From the NCBI GenBank assembly GCA_035284865.1, contig JAYKHL010000208.1, positions 1 to 36,771 of the forward strand: DNA of 36,771 nt. The letters are read 5' to 3'. The position numbers and the translations under genes are program-made. This document shows, piece after piece, positions 1 to 9,019 of the stretch (within the stretch, counting starts at the first letter, position 1; each line of letters opens with the position of its first letter). The notes beneath the pieces are model-generated. The model ran no database searches. It had not been told where the DNA came from and was given only the letters and a program-made list of their open reading frames with translations. Origin of the DNA: JAYKHL01 sp035284865. Its GTDB lineage: Bacteria > Cyanobacteriota > Sericytochromatia > S15B-MN24 > JAQBPE01.

Positions 1-457
1 CGCCGAGCTTGCCCCGGGCGTCGAGGCCAGCGACGGCCACGTGGCCGACGTCCCCCTGGTGGGCCTGCCAGCGCCCCGTCTTCAAGAAGCGCTGCACCGA
101 GACGGCCAGCCCCCCGAGCGACATGGCGTCGAGCAGCTCGCCGTTGCCCCGGGCCAGCACGTCGCCCGGCTTGATGGCCACCCCCGGCGTCATGTCGAGG
201 GCCTTGCCCACGCGGGCCGTCGCCGCCGAGGGAACCCAGGTGTCGTTTTTGATGGTCGGCCTGACCGACGGCACGACCTCGCGCGCCACCTGCCCCGGTT
301 GCTGCATGTACGTCGAGACACGCACCGGGCGCAGGGCCCCGGGGATGGTCTCGCGGACCGTGAGCCTCCGCGCCACGTCGTCGCTCACGTTGGGCGGGCC
401 GTAGCGCGTGAAGGTCTTCTGGAACCAGGTGACGGCCCGGGTGGTGATGGTGGCCAT
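1..457 (-). CDS. Hypothetical protein, N-terminal part (cut by window edge)
   Basis: An open frame on the minus strand starts with ATG at 457 and runs off the left edge, giving 152 residues of an incomplete protein. The start has a GGAG ribosome site about 10 bases upstream. The translation begins MATITTRAVTWFQKTFTRYG and shows no signal peptide or membrane segment. A stretch around residues 95-110 (TPGVAIKPGDVLARGNGELL) is Gly/Asp-rich and may be a beta-structured domain. I do not recognise the family. The gene is preceded by a 308-base intergenic region carrying a TTAA-N7-TTAA box, so it probably has its own regulated promoter. Coding is supported by the start, the ribosome site and a long stop-free frame; the function is unknown. 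Confidence 0.55.
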   Translation of the reverse strand, partial: MATITTRAVTWFQKTFTRYGPPNVSDDVARRLTVRETIPGALRPVRVSTYMQQPGQVAREVVPSVRPTIKNDTWVPSAATARVGKALDMTPGVAIKPGDVLARGNGELLDAMSLGGLAVSVQRFLKTGRWQAHQGDVGHVAVAGLDARGKLG

Positions 458-765
458 GGGCTGAGGTCTCCGCATTGCCGAGGGGGGCCGCCGCCGCTGG
501 CGGGCCTCACGCCAAGGTTGTGCGGGCCGCGGGTTCCCGTGCGATTCCCAATGGAGGGAGTGCCGTTAAGAAAGTTTTAAGATATGTGCGCGAGATCCGT
601 TAAGTCGACTGCCTCCAACCGGCGGTTTGGGCCCGAGGCATCCCGCAACGGGCCACGCGCGTCGGGGCCACCCGCCGGCCAGCAGGTGACCCTGCAGGTC
701 GGCGTTGACGGCCTGCGTGCAGCCGACCACCCCCATCGGGGCCGCGGCCAGGGCGGGGCTCCCGC
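458..765. other. Intergenic region upstream of the partial gene
   Basis: No convincing gene lies in these 308 bases. Short overlapping frames on both strands lack ribosome sites and look like high-GC chance frames. The middle (about 565-604) is AT-rich compared with its surroundings and holds three TTAAG-like words (566-570, 577-581, 600-604). It is therefore most likely the promoter/operator of the minus-strand gene that starts at 457. Confidence 0.4.
566..581. promoter_or_regulatory. TTAA-N7-TTAA direct repeat (operator-like)
   Basis: GTTAAG and TTTAAG half-sites are spaced exactly 11 bp apart (TTAA at 566-569 and 577-580). A third GTTAAG starts at 599. The box is 109-124 bases upstream of the start at 457. 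The spacing matches direct-repeat sites of OmpR/PhoB-family response regulators; the CtrA site of Alphaproteobacteria is TTAA-N7-TTAA. The same arrangement recurs at four other places in this window. Confidence 0.4.
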
Positions 766-2256
766 TCACGCCGGCCGCAGCCGCACCTCGAGCCAGCGCG
801 CGAAGAGGCTCGTCGGGTAGCTGAGCCCGAAGTAGATCGCGGCCGTCACGAGGCCGAAGGCCATGTAGTTGTAGGTCTCGGAGGCGATCATGCCGTAGGC
901 CTTGGTGAGCTCGACCATGGTGATCACGCTGACGACGGAGCTGTCCTTGAAGAGCGCGATGAAGTCGTTGGTGACGGGCGGGATCACGATCCGGATGGCC
1001 TGGGGCATCACGACCTCGCGCAGCATCTGGGGGCGCGTCATGCCCAGCGCCAGGGCCGCCTCCAGCTGGCCCTTGGGCACGGCCAGCAGGCCGGCGCGGT
1101 AGTTCTCCGCCTCATAGGCGGCGTAGTTGAGGCCGAGCCCGACCACGGCGGCCACGAAGGCGTCGAGCTGGATGCCGAGGTTCGGCAGGCCGTAGTAGAT
1201 CAAGAACAGCTGGATCAGCAGGGGCGTCCCACGAAACACCTCGACATAGGCTGCCGCGAGCCAGGCGAGCGGGCGGGCGCCATAGACCCGCAGCAGGGCC
1301 AGCGCGATGCCAAGCGTCATCGCCAGCACCATCCCGAGCGACGAGACGGTGATGGTCATCAGCGTGCCCTTGGCCAGCAGCGGGAGGGCGTCGCGCAGCT
1401 GCTGCGCGAAGGTGCGGTTGGTGGGCACGGGCACGGCCGCGCTGTCGGCCACGATCTGGTCGAACGGGGCCTTGAGCTTGGCCTGCGCCTCGTTCCAGAG
1501 CTCGTATCGCTCGAGGATGCGCTTGAGCTCGCCGTTGTCGATCAGCCGCCCGATGGCGGCGTCGATGGCTTGCTTGAGCCGCTCGTCCTCCTTGCGCAAG
1601 GCGATCGCGTACAGGCCCTCGCCGAAGGGCTGACCGGCGAAGGTCAGCCCCTTCTGCTTGGCGTAGGCCACGGCGATCGGCAGGTCCTGCAGCACGGCGT
1701 CGAGGCGTCCGAGCAGCAGGTCGTCGAAGGGCTGCACGCTCGACGGGTAGATCTTGATGTCCACACCACCCATGTGCTTGAGCAGGCGCTCGGCGACGGT
1801 GGCGCCGAGGGTGCCGACGCGCTTGCCCTCGAGGTCGCGCAGGCCGTTGATGCCCACCGTGCCCTTCCGCACCACGATCTGCTGGGTGTAGACGTAGTAC
1901 GGCCGGGTGAAGACCACCTTGTCGAGGCGGTCGGGCGTCACCTCCAGGCCGTTGAAGGCCATGTCGTAGTTCTTGCGCTCGAGGGCGGGGATGAGCCCGT
2001 CCCAGGCGTTGTGGACGGGCCGGCCCTTCACGCCCAGCTCCCGGGCGATCGCCCGCCCGATCTCGGTCTCGAAGCCCCCGACGCCATCCGGCGCCGCCGG
2101 GTCGGGCTGCACGTACGGCGCGCCCCCCTCCTGGTCCGTGCCCCACGTCAGCTCCCCCCGCTGGCGGAGGTCGTCGAGCGTGTCGGCCCAGGCAGGCGCG
2201 GCCGTGGCAGCGGCGACGACGAAGAGGGTGATGACGAGGCGGAGCCAGCGGAACAC
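766..2256 (-). CDS. Amino-acid ABC transporter, fused substrate-binding protein and permease
   Basis: This 496-residue protein joins two components that are usually separate. Residues 1-24 are a signal peptide ending AWA. Residues about 28-265 are a family-3 periplasmic binding domain (GGFETEIGRAIA; NYDMAFNGLEVTPDR; FTRPYYV). Residues about 285-490 are a HisM/GlnP-type permease with about five membrane spans, and the EAA loop that docks the ATPase is visible (EAALALGMTRPQ...MPQA). Such binding-domain/permease fusions are known for glutamine/polar amino-acid importers (GlnP type). Start is GTG at 2256 with GGAGA seven bases upstream; a longer upstream frame lacks this. No ATPase gene lies next to it, so the ATP-binding subunit must be encoded elsewhere. 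Substrate is inferred as a polar amino acid. Confidence 0.9.
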   Translation of the reverse strand: MFRWLRLVITLFVVAAATAAPAWADTLDDLRQRGELTWGTDQEGGAPYVQPDPAAPDGVGGFETEIGRAIARELGVKGRPVHNAWDGLIPALERKNYDMAFNGLEVTPDRLDKVVFTRPYYVYTQQIVVRKGTVGINGLRDLEGKRVGTLGATVAERLLKHMGGVDIKIYPSSVQPFDDLLLGRLDAVLQDLPIAVAYAKQKGLTFAGQPFGEGLYAIALRKEDERLKQAIDAAIGRLIDNGELKRILERYELWNEAQAKLKAPFDQIVADSAAVPVPTNRTFAQQLRDALPLLAKGTLMTITVSSLGMVLAMTLGIALALLRVYGARPLAWLAAAYVEVFRGTPLLIQLFLIYYGLPNLGIQLDAFVAAVVGLGLNYAAYEAENYRAGLLAVPKGQLEAALALGMTRPQMLREVVMPQAIRIVIPPVTNDFIALFKDSSVVSVITMVELTKAYGMIASETYNYMAFGLVTAAIYFGLSYPTSLFARWLEVRLRPA

Positions 2257-2286
2257 GGGGGGTCTCCAAGCAACCGAGCGGCTTGC

Positions 2287-2314
2287 AGTGTACCCCCCGG
2301 GGGCGCAGCTTCAA
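2287..2314 (-). promoter_or_regulatory. Sigma-70-type promoter of the ABC transporter gene
   Basis: On the minus strand TTGAAG (2314-2309) and TACACT (2292-2287) are separated by 16 bases. Transcription would begin near 2280, about 25 bases before the GTG start at 2256. Confidence 0.5.
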
Positions 2315-2415
2315 CCGGCGCTGCTTTCCCGACCTGCTCGGGGGGGCAGGTTAAATGGTCGGCACAGGGGTATACCACGGTGAGGGTGTCATAGAGGCCC
2401 GCCCGGAGGTAAGCC

Positions 2416-4737
2416 ATGTCCCTGTCGTCGCCCCGGCTCCGCGTCTCGTTGGCGCTCGCCCTGCTGGTTTCCGCGTGTCAGGAGGTGGCCCCGGGCGGGC
2501 CTGCGGCCACGCAGGGCAAGGCGCCTTCTGCCGGCCGGGGGGCTGGTGCGGCCGCGACCAATCCGGCGCTGGACGGCGAGGGGGCCCCCGAGGCAGACGC
2601 GCAGGGGGACGCCGCCGCCCTTGCGGAGGAGCTCCTGAAGACGGCGCCGGCCGTGGCCATCCAGGCCGCGAAGGGCGGCACCTACCGGAGCGCGGATGGC
2701 GCCCTGGCCGTCACCCTGCCACCGGGGGCGCTCACGGAGGATGCCACCGTGCGCTTCGCGCGGGCCGACACGGCCGACACGCTGTCGACGCCTTACGCCA
2801 GGCCGGGGATCAGCTTCGCGATGGACCTCGGCGGCGCGCGCGTGAGCCCGGACAGGCAACTCACCGTCACGGCCCTGGCCGATGCCGGGACGATTGCCTT
2901 CCTGCGGCAGCAGGACCCGGCCTTCTCGCTGGACAAGTACAGCCTCACGGAGGTTGATGGCCAGTTACACATGACCATGGCCGTCAAGGGTCCCGTCACG
3001 GCGTCGCCCTCGGGGGCCGATGCGCCGGGTGAGACGCCGGACGCCTGGGCCCTGGCAGAGTTCGGTGGCCTGCCCCTGCCCCCGCCTGGGGAAGTGGAGG
3101 AGGTCTCCCAAGACGTCCCGGCTGCGCCTCTGGAGGCTTCGCGTCTGGCCCTCTTCGGGCTTCTCAACACGCTTGTGCCGGCAGGCCGGGTGCCGCCAGG
3201 GCCCACGGCTGGCCGTCTCAAGTTCGAGCAGGTGTTCGGCGTGCCCGCGCCCGTGAATCCGGCGGAGTTCAACTTCTACGAGTACGGCTCCGGTCGGGGG
3301 GGCAGCGCCGGCTACACCAGCTTCAAGAACCGCGGGGCGCTCGACCCGCGCTTCGAGCTCAAGCCGCAGGGGAGGCAGACGAAGTTCTCCGGCACCCCCG
3401 GCGGCTGGAGAAACATTCCCTTGGTGAACTGCTACGCGCAGTTCGAGGGCCGGCCAATCCACCACGTGTGCTGGTTCCAGGAGGTCGCCTATGAGGCGGG
3501 CATCGGCAGGGGCGAGTGTGTGGGCGACCCGCAGCCAGTGCCCCTGGCAGCCAAGGTCGTATGGACCTCGGATGACCCCCGGATCGCCTCCAAACCCGCG
3601 GTCGGCGCCATCGTGCGGTTCGACATGCCGGGCTCCAGCAAGAACGGCCCGACGGAGGTGGTGGCGGACGACGCAGGCCGGGCCGCGACCCACGTCGCCG
3701 CCGCCGGGGAGGAGGTCCGCCTGACGCCCTACACGCTGATGGGGCCTCGAAGCGGCCGCACCGTCGTCGCCAGCGTACAGGCTGGCATGCCGGACGTCGC
3801 CCTCACGCTCCCGAAGGACAGCCCGCGCGTCACCTTCGAGTTCGACAACGCCGGCACGCCGCTGGGCGGGGCCTTCATCCGGCCGAGCAGCCACGGCGAC
3901 CAGGCCTTCACCGGCTTCGCCACCGTCACGCGCGCGGTTGCCATGAAGGCGCTGGACGCGGCCACGGAGGCGCTCACGCTCCCCGGTGGCAACTCCGTGC
4001 TCGGCGGGGGGCAGGTGGACATCGACGCTGCGACAGCGACGATCGGCTGGAACCGGGCGACGACCGTTCGGCTGAAGGCCTTCCACAGCCTGCCGGTGCG
4101 GAGCACCGCCACGTACGGATCCAACGATGCGAGCGTGCCGGCGGATCAGCAGCCGGCCACGAAGTGGGGCGGCAAGGCCGCCAGCGGGGTGTCGTTCTCG
4201 TTCAAACACACGGTGTCCACCTCGCCGAGCAAGCCGGCGGGGCGGGACCTGCTGAGCTTCCTGAACGTGGATGCCGCCTCCACCTGGGGCCTCTCGGGGG
4301 CGTCGACGGTGGTCACGGCGAGCCGTTCGGCGAATGGCGTGACGCTGACGGGCTCGGCCCGCGGCTCTGTGTCCGGCGGGGAGGTGCCGGTGGTCATCGA
4401 CGCGGACCTGCCGGAGGTGGCGATCAAGGTGGAGGGTGCCGTCGAGAGCACCTTCACGATGCTATACAGCCTGACGGATGCGGCAGGCGCATCGCGCGAG
4501 CTCGCGATGAAACTCACGCCCGTGGGCGGCTTCACCTTCCACCTCCCCGTGGAAGAGGCCGTGGGCGTGCCGCAGGCCCACTCCTTCCAGATCAAGAGCA
4601 TCTTGGCTGAAGACGGAAACCATAACGTGACGATGCAGGACGCCTCGTTCAGTTTCCCGGTCCTCACTGGGGTGATGCGCGGCAGGAAGTTCACGTTCCC
4701 GGTGACGCTCAAGACCAACCTGGTCGCGGCCAAGTAG
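2416..4737 (+). CDS. Large secreted lipoprotein with ZU5-like segment
   Basis: A 773-residue protein with a lipoprotein signal (LALALLVSAC, lipidated Cys about residue 21) followed by a low-complexity Ala/Gly linker. Residues about 90-120 (GGTYRSADGALAVTLPPGAL followed by TEDATVRF) resemble the ZU5-like beta domain common in bacterial surface proteins. The rest is rich in Thr, Ser, Gly and Val and looks like stacked beta domains, with no catalytic motif. It should be anchored in a membrane and exposed outside the cytoplasm. Start ATG at 2416 has GGAGGT five bases upstream. The next gene begins 11 bases after its stop and is also a lipoprotein, so the two are probably co-transcribed. The family is not recognised beyond the ZU5-like segment; an adhesive or structural role is a guess. 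Confidence 0.75.
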   Translation: MSLSSPRLRVSLALALLVSACQEVAPGGPAATQGKAPSAGRGAGAAATNPALDGEGAPEADAQGDAAALAEELLKTAPAVAIQAAKGGTYRSADGALAVTLPPGALTEDATVRFARADTADTLSTPYARPGISFAMDLGGARVSPDRQLTVTALADAGTIAFLRQQDPAFSLDKYSLTEVDGQLHMTMAVKGPVTASPSGADAPGETPDAWALAEFGGLPLPPPGEVEEVSQDVPAAPLEASRLALFGLLNTLVPAGRVPPGPTAGRLKFEQVFGVPAPVNPAEFNFYEYGSGRGGSAGYTSFKNRGALDPRFELKPQGRQTKFSGTPGGWRNIPLVNCYAQFEGRPIHHVCWFQEVAYEAGIGRGECVGDPQPVPLAAKVVWTSDDPRIASKPAVGAIVRFDMPGSSKNGPTEVVADDAGRAATHVAAAGEEVRLTPYTLMGPRSGRTVVASVQAGMPDVALTLPKDSPRVTFEFDNAGTPLGGAFIRPSSHGDQAFTGFATVTRAVAMKALDAATEALTLPGGNSVLGGGQVDIDAATATIGWNRATTVRLKAFHSLPVRSTATYGSNDASVPADQQPATKWGGKAASGVSFSFKHTVSTSPSKPAGRDLLSFLNVDAASTWGLSGASTVVTASRSANGVTLTGSARGSVSGGEVPVVIDADLPEVAIKVEGAVESTFTMLYSLTDAAGASRELAMKLTPVGGFTFHLPVEEAVGVPQAHSFQIKSILAEDGNHNVTMQDASFSFPVLTGVMRGRKFTFPVTLKTNLVAAK

Positions 4738-4748
4738 GGCGCGGCGAG

Positions 4749-6800
4749 ATGCGTCGCTTCGGGCGGCTGGTGCTGGGTGCTGCCCTGATGGCCGAGCTGG
4801 GCTGCCAGGGTGGCGCCGAACTGGTCGATCCCGCGGAGGGGCCCCGTCGCGCTGCCGGCGCCGCTAGAACCACGCCACAGCTGTCGCCGCGTCCCACGAC
4901 GCGCCCCACGCCGCGCAGGTCTGCGAAGCCGCCCTCGCCATCTCCAGGGCTCGTCATCGCGGGGCAGGGTTCCTCGGGTGAGGCGCCCCTGGCGCTCGAA
5001 GCTCCGCTGGCCGCCCCGCGCTCCATCGCTTTGCTGCCGGACGGCAGCCTCGTGGTAGCGGAAGACTGGGTCGCCAGGCTTCGGCGCATCGACCCGGCTG
5101 GCCGCGTCCACCCCTTTGCCGGGCGCGGGGGCGCCCTGCGCGACCGCACCTCGCTCGGGGATGGGGGACCTGCCCTCCAGGCCAGCCTTGATGGCCCCGG
5201 CGTGATGGCCTCGGACGCGGCTGGGAACCTCTTCGTGTGCGAGCGGGAGGGTCACCGCATTCGTCGCATCGAGGCGGGGACGGGCGTGATCACCACGGTG
5301 GTGGGCAACCGGCCCCTGGTGGCGGCGGCCTTCATCTTCGCCCCGGCGATGGCTGGCCCTCCCATCGACCGCGGCACCCCCGGCAAGGCCGCCGTGATCA
5401 CGCGTCCCTCGGCGGTGGCGGTCGACGCCGAGGGCCGTTGCGTCTTCTCCGCCCTGGAGGGCACCTACAGGCTGGAGGCCGATGGCACCCTGACGCCGCT
5501 GCGCCACCAGGGCGCGTTGCGCCCCGTCGAGGCTCTCGCGGCGACGCCTTCAGGACCGGTCGTGGCGAAACTTGATGCCGACGGCTTCGCGCGCCTCGAG
5601 GGGGACACCTGGGTGTCGATGCCCGACGTGCCGGGCCACCCTGCGCGCGGCTTCACGATCGGGCCGGGGGATGCCTTCTACCTGGCCGGCGAGGGAGGGC
5701 TCTTCCAGCTGGTGGAGCGCCAGTGGCAGCAGCTCCTGGCCCTGCCGGATCTGCCCAACGCGACGGGCCTGGCGGCGGACGCCGAGGGCGTCTGGATGGC
5801 GTCGGCCACGGCCGGCCAGATCTGGCGCTACACCCGCACCAGTGGCTCGGCCGAGCGCTTTGCGGGGGTCTATGTAGATCCCGAGCAGCCGTTGCGCCGG
5901 GACCAGATCGCCCTGAACCGCCCGCTGGCTGTGGCCCGTCATCAGGGAGGGGCCGTGCTCGTGGCTGACGCCGTCAGCGGCATGGTCTGGCGGCGGGACG
6001 AGTTCGGGTTCTTCCGTCGGGTGGCGGGCAACGGCGCTGCCCCCGACGACGCCAAGGTGTTCACCGAGGGACGGGCCCTGGACGTGGCGATCGGTGCCTC
6101 GACGAGCATCGTCTCCTTGTCGGGGGGCGCGTTTGCCTTCAGCGCCGGCAGCCACCGCGAGCGGTGGTTGCTGGAGGTCTCGGCCAAGGGCACGGTGCGA
6201 CGCGTGCCGTTGCCAGAGGGCCTCCAGCCCCTGCATGCCGCACGCGACGCCAAGGGGGCCTGGTTGCTGAGCGACGGCACCCTCTCCCCGGTGCCGCAGG
6301 GCCGCATCGTGCGCGTCGCCGGCGACGAGATCGAGGAACTCGTGCCCCGCAAGGCGCTGGGGGCCTACTTCGGCTTGCTGCCTCGGCCCGACGGTGGCCT
6401 GTACTTCACGGACCCGCTGGCCAACGTGGTGCACCTGCGAGACGCGGGGGGACGCGTCAGCGTGGTCGCCGGGTCGGATGCCGCTCCCGCTGGCTTCTCC
6501 GGAGATGGCGGTCCCGCGACGGAGGCCGCTCTCAACATTCCGCTCGGCTTGGCCCTCGATGCGGCCGGCCACCTCTACATCGCCGACAGTCAGAACCACC
6601 GGGTGCGGCGGGTGGATGCTCGCACCGGGCTGATCAGCACCGTCGCAGGAGCAGGAGGGATTGTGTTCACGGGCACCGGGCCCAACGAGGGGCTGCTGGA
6701 GCCCTCGGCGGTGGCCTTTGACGATCGGGGTGACCTGCTGATTGCCGATACGGGACATGACCAGCTGAAGCAGGTGCCCCGGGAGCAGCTTCCTCTCTGA
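4749..6800 (+). CDS. NHL-repeat lipoprotein
   Basis: A 683-residue protein with an N-terminal export signal and an imperfect lipobox (LMAELGC, Cys about 19), then a Pro/Arg/Thr linker. NHL beta-propeller repeats follow: first copies at about residues 85-185 (SIALLPDGSLVVAED; GNLFVCEREGHRIRRIEAGT) and the clearest near the C-terminus (GDGGPATEAALNIPLGLALD; GHLYIADSQNHRVRRVD; GDLLIADTGHDQLKQV). The phrase GDGGPA before a repeat is typical of secreted bacterial NHL proteins. Such propellers bind partners or ligands; no catalytic site is seen. The gene follows the preceding lipoprotein by 11 bases, suggesting a joint surface function. Start ATG at 4749 fits the signal sequence, though no strong ribosome site precedes it; translational coupling is possible. 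Confidence 0.85.
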   Translation: MRRFGRLVLGAALMAELGCQGGAELVDPAEGPRRAAGAARTTPQLSPRPTTRPTPRRSAKPPSPSPGLVIAGQGSSGEAPLALEAPLAAPRSIALLPDGSLVVAEDWVARLRRIDPAGRVHPFAGRGGALRDRTSLGDGGPALQASLDGPGVMASDAAGNLFVCEREGHRIRRIEAGTGVITTVVGNRPLVAAAFIFAPAMAGPPIDRGTPGKAAVITRPSAVAVDAEGRCVFSALEGTYRLEADGTLTPLRHQGALRPVEALAATPSGPVVAKLDADGFARLEGDTWVSMPDVPGHPARGFTIGPGDAFYLAGEGGLFQLVERQWQQLLALPDLPNATGLAADAEGVWMASATAGQIWRYTRTSGSAERFAGVYVDPEQPLRRDQIALNRPLAVARHQGGAVLVADAVSGMVWRRDEFGFFRRVAGNGAAPDDAKVFTEGRALDVAIGASTSIVSLSGGAFAFSAGSHRERWLLEVSAKGTVRRVPLPEGLQPLHAARDAKGAWLLSDGTLSPVPQGRIVRVAGDEIEELVPRKALGAYFGLLPRPDGGLYFTDPLANVVHLRDAGGRVSVVAGSDAAPAGFSGDGGPATEAALNIPLGLALDAAGHLYIADSQNHRVRRVDARTGLISTVAGAGGIVFTGTGPNEGLLEPSAVAFDDRGDLLIADTGHDQLKQVPREQLPL

Positions 6801-6846
6801 GCGTCGCACCCTGAGCAGCCTGTGGCGCCTTGCTGCAGCCAGCGGG

Positions 6847-7650
6847 TCAGGGGCGGGCGGGATTGGCCTGGAGCCCGCCCTCGGCCTGCGGCACCCCGAA
6901 CCCCCAGCCGCGCAGCGCGTCGAGCGCAGCGGCGTTGGTGAGGTCGTACTGGATGGGCGTGATGGAGACGTGGTTGTCGCGCACCGCCACCACGTCCGAG
7001 TCTGGCGCCTCCCCGGCCTCCTGGGCCTCGCCCGCCAGCCAGTAGAAGGTGCGCCCGCGCGGGTCCGTGCGGTGCTCGAAGGTGTCCTGGTAGCGCCGCA
7101 CGCCCAGGCGCGTCACGCGCACGCCGGCGTAGGCCTCGCCCTGCAGCGGCGGCAGGTTCACGTTGAGCAGGAACTTGGGGGGCAGGCTGCGCCCCGCGAG
7201 GTGGCCCACGAGGTGGCGGGCGAAGGCCGCCGCCCGCTCGTAGCCCACGTCGCTGAAGGTGGCGAGGGAGTAAGCGACGGCGGGCACGTCGTTGATGACG
7301 GCCTCCAGCGCGGCTGACACCGTGCCCGAGTAGAGCACGTCCGTCCCCAGGTTGGGGCCTCGGTTGATGCCGGAGCAGACCAGGTCCGGAGGGGCCTGCA
7401 GCAGCGCCCCCAGCGCCAGCTTCACGCAGTCCGAGGGCGTGCCCGAGACCGCCCAAGCGCCCGCCACCTGGCCCCAGGGGGAATGCACCTCCGCCCGCAG
7501 CGGCCGGTGCAGGGTGAGGGCGTGCCCGGTCGCGCTGCGCTCGCGGTCCGGGGCCACGACCCAGACCTCGTGGTCCTCGGCGAGGGCAGCCGCCAGGGCC
7601 CGGATGCCCGGGGCCGCGATCCCGTCGTCATTCGATACGAGGATGCGCAT
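6847..7650 (-). CDS. surE: 5'/3'-nucleotidase SurE
   Basis: A 267-residue protein of the SurE family, metal-dependent phosphatases that remove phosphate from nucleoside 5'- and 3'-monophosphates in stationary-phase survival. The N-terminus RILVSNDDGIAAPGI holds the paired metal-binding Asp residues (8 and 9). APDRERSATGHALT and SGINRGPNLGTDVLYSGTV are the other family signatures, with the metal-binding Asn in SGIN. Start ATG at 7650 sits right before the conserved core and has GGGAGG five bases upstream; an in-frame start 33 bases earlier would add an unconserved extension. The gene ends 46 bases from the convergent NHL gene. Length is normal for the family. Confidence 0.95.
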   Translation of the reverse strand: MRILVSNDDGIAAPGIRALAAALAEDHEVWVVAPDRERSATGHALTLHRPLRAEVHSPWGQVAGAWAVSGTPSDCVKLALGALLQAPPDLVCSGINRGPNLGTDVLYSGTVSAALEAVINDVPAVAYSLATFSDVGYERAAAFARHLVGHLAGRSLPPKFLLNVNLPPLQGEAYAGVRVTRLGVRRYQDTFEHRTDPRGRTFYWLAGEAQEAGEAPDSDVVAVRDNHVSITPIQYDLTNAAALDALRGWGFGVPQAEGGLQANPARP

Positions 7651-7730
7651 CCTGCCTCCCTCGGGGGCCGACGGCCTCCGCACGCACCCTCGACCTTACC
7701 ACAACCGCCGCCTGGCGGTGCTGATGGCCG

Positions 7731-8909
7731 TCACGCCTGGGTGCCGGCCCCACCCATCATGGCCGTGATTTTGCGGACGTACTGCTGGGTCTCGGCGAAC
7801 GGGGGGATGCCACCGTGCTTCTCCACGTTGCCAGGGCCCGCGTTGTAGCCCGCGAGCGCCTTGCTGGTGTCGCCCCCGAAGCGCTGCAGCATCTCGGCGA
7901 GGTACTTCACGCCGCCCTCCACGTTCTGCTTGGGGTCCATCGGATCAGTCACCCCCAGCCCGCGCGCGGTGTCGGGCATCAGCTGCATCAACCCCATCGC
8001 CCCGGCGCCGCTCCGGGCACTCGGGTCGCCCCCGGACTCCTGCTGGATCACCGCAAGGATCATCTCGAGGGGCACGCCGTACTGCTTCGAGAGCGCCTCC
8101 AGGAAGGCCCTCGACACGCCGGCGGCCTCCAGCTTGGCGAGGAGGCCGCCGAGCTGGCCCGGGTCCGTCGCGTTCACGTTGGCCAGGCCCGAGTGCCTGC
8201 CGCCTCCAGCCGGCGCCGCCCCGGCAGCCGGTGCTGCCCCACCCCCGGCCATCCGGGCCGCCCCGCCGCGCGGTGCCCGGCTGGCGGCCAGGGCGTTGCG
8301 CTTGCGCTCGCGCTCCTCCTCGGAGTCCAGGTCGAGGAGCGACAGCGCGCTCGGCCTGCCGCCGCCGCCACCCACCCGGGCGCCGTCGCCGCCCAGCCGC
8401 CCTTCCCTGGCGCCCGTGCCCGGGGCCGCGGCGGGTGCAGCCTGCCAGGCAGCGGGGTCGACGGCCTGCCCGGCCTCATTGAACACGCGTCGGGCGTTGC
8501 CCCACCCCTGCAGCGAGGTCACCCGGACACGATCCCCCGTCCTCGGGGCATGCAGCACCTGGCCGTCGCCCAGGTAGATGCCCACGTGGTAAGCGGGCTT
8601 CCCCTTGAACACGAGGTCCCCCGGCTTCAGGTCGGTCATGGCGACGGGCTGCCCCAGGCGCTGCTGGGTGTCTGCGGTGCCATCAAGGTTCACCCCGGCC
8701 ATCCGGGCCGCCTGCATCACCAGCCCCGAGCAGTCGACCGGGCCCGGGGCGTCGAACGTCCGGTTGACGTGCCCGCCGCCCCAGCGGTAGGGCTGGCCGA
8801 CGAACCGCATGGCGCTCTGGAGGAAGCGGTCGGCTGGCCGGGGTCCCGGTCCGCCTGCCGCCGCCCCGGGGGCGGCGGCGTTGGGTGCGCCGCCGGTGAT
8901 GTGCGTCAT
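7731..8909 (-). CDS. NlpC/P60 endopeptidase fused to lytic transglycosylase
   Basis: A 392-residue two-domain peptidoglycan hydrolase. Residues about 25-145 are an NlpC/P60 domain with catalytic Cys60 (PVDCSGLV), His108 (YHVGIYLGDG) and His120. These enzymes cut peptide stems. A Gly/Ala-rich linker with a charged EEERERKR stretch follows (about 155-245). Residues about 265-385 are an SLT lytic transglycosylase domain with catalytic Glu291 (IQQESGGDPSARS), then GAMGLMQLMPDTA and ALAGYNAGPGNV. The N-terminus shows no signal peptide, so export must be by another route or upon lysis. Start ATG at 8909 has AGAGGA eight bases upstream. A TTAAC/TAAAC direct repeat lies about 110 bases upstream. Order peptidase-then-SLT is less usual than the single-domain forms. 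Confidence 0.92.
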   Translation of the reverse strand: MTHITGGAPNAAAPGAAAGGPGPRPADRFLQSAMRFVGQPYRWGGGHVNRTFDAPGPVDCSGLVMQAARMAGVNLDGTADTQQRLGQPVAMTDLKPGDLVFKGKPAYHVGIYLGDGQVLHAPRTGDRVRVTSLQGWGNARRVFNEAGQAVDPAAWQAAPAAAPGTGAREGRLGGDGARVGGGGGRPSALSLLDLDSEEERERKRNALAASRAPRGGAARMAGGGAAPAAGAAPAGGGRHSGLANVNATDPGQLGGLLAKLEAAGVSRAFLEALSKQYGVPLEMILAVIQQESGGDPSARSGAGAMGLMQLMPDTARGLGVTDPMDPKQNVEGGVKYLAEMLQRFGGDTSKALAGYNAGPGNVEKHGGIPPFAETQQYVRKITAMMGGAGTQA

Positions 8910-9019
8910 GCCCGTCGTCCTCTCTGTCCGATGCGTCGGCTCGGCCGACGTCGCTCGTGAGGGGGTTGTCGCGGCCCGGCCTGCCGGTCTGCCGAGATTT
9001 GACGGCCCTCAAATGAGTC

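Noticed and set aside
2351..2376. TTAAAT and TATACC as a promoter of the lipoprotein operon
   Set aside because: The spacing is only 14 bases; a promoter probably exists here but this pairing is not acceptable.
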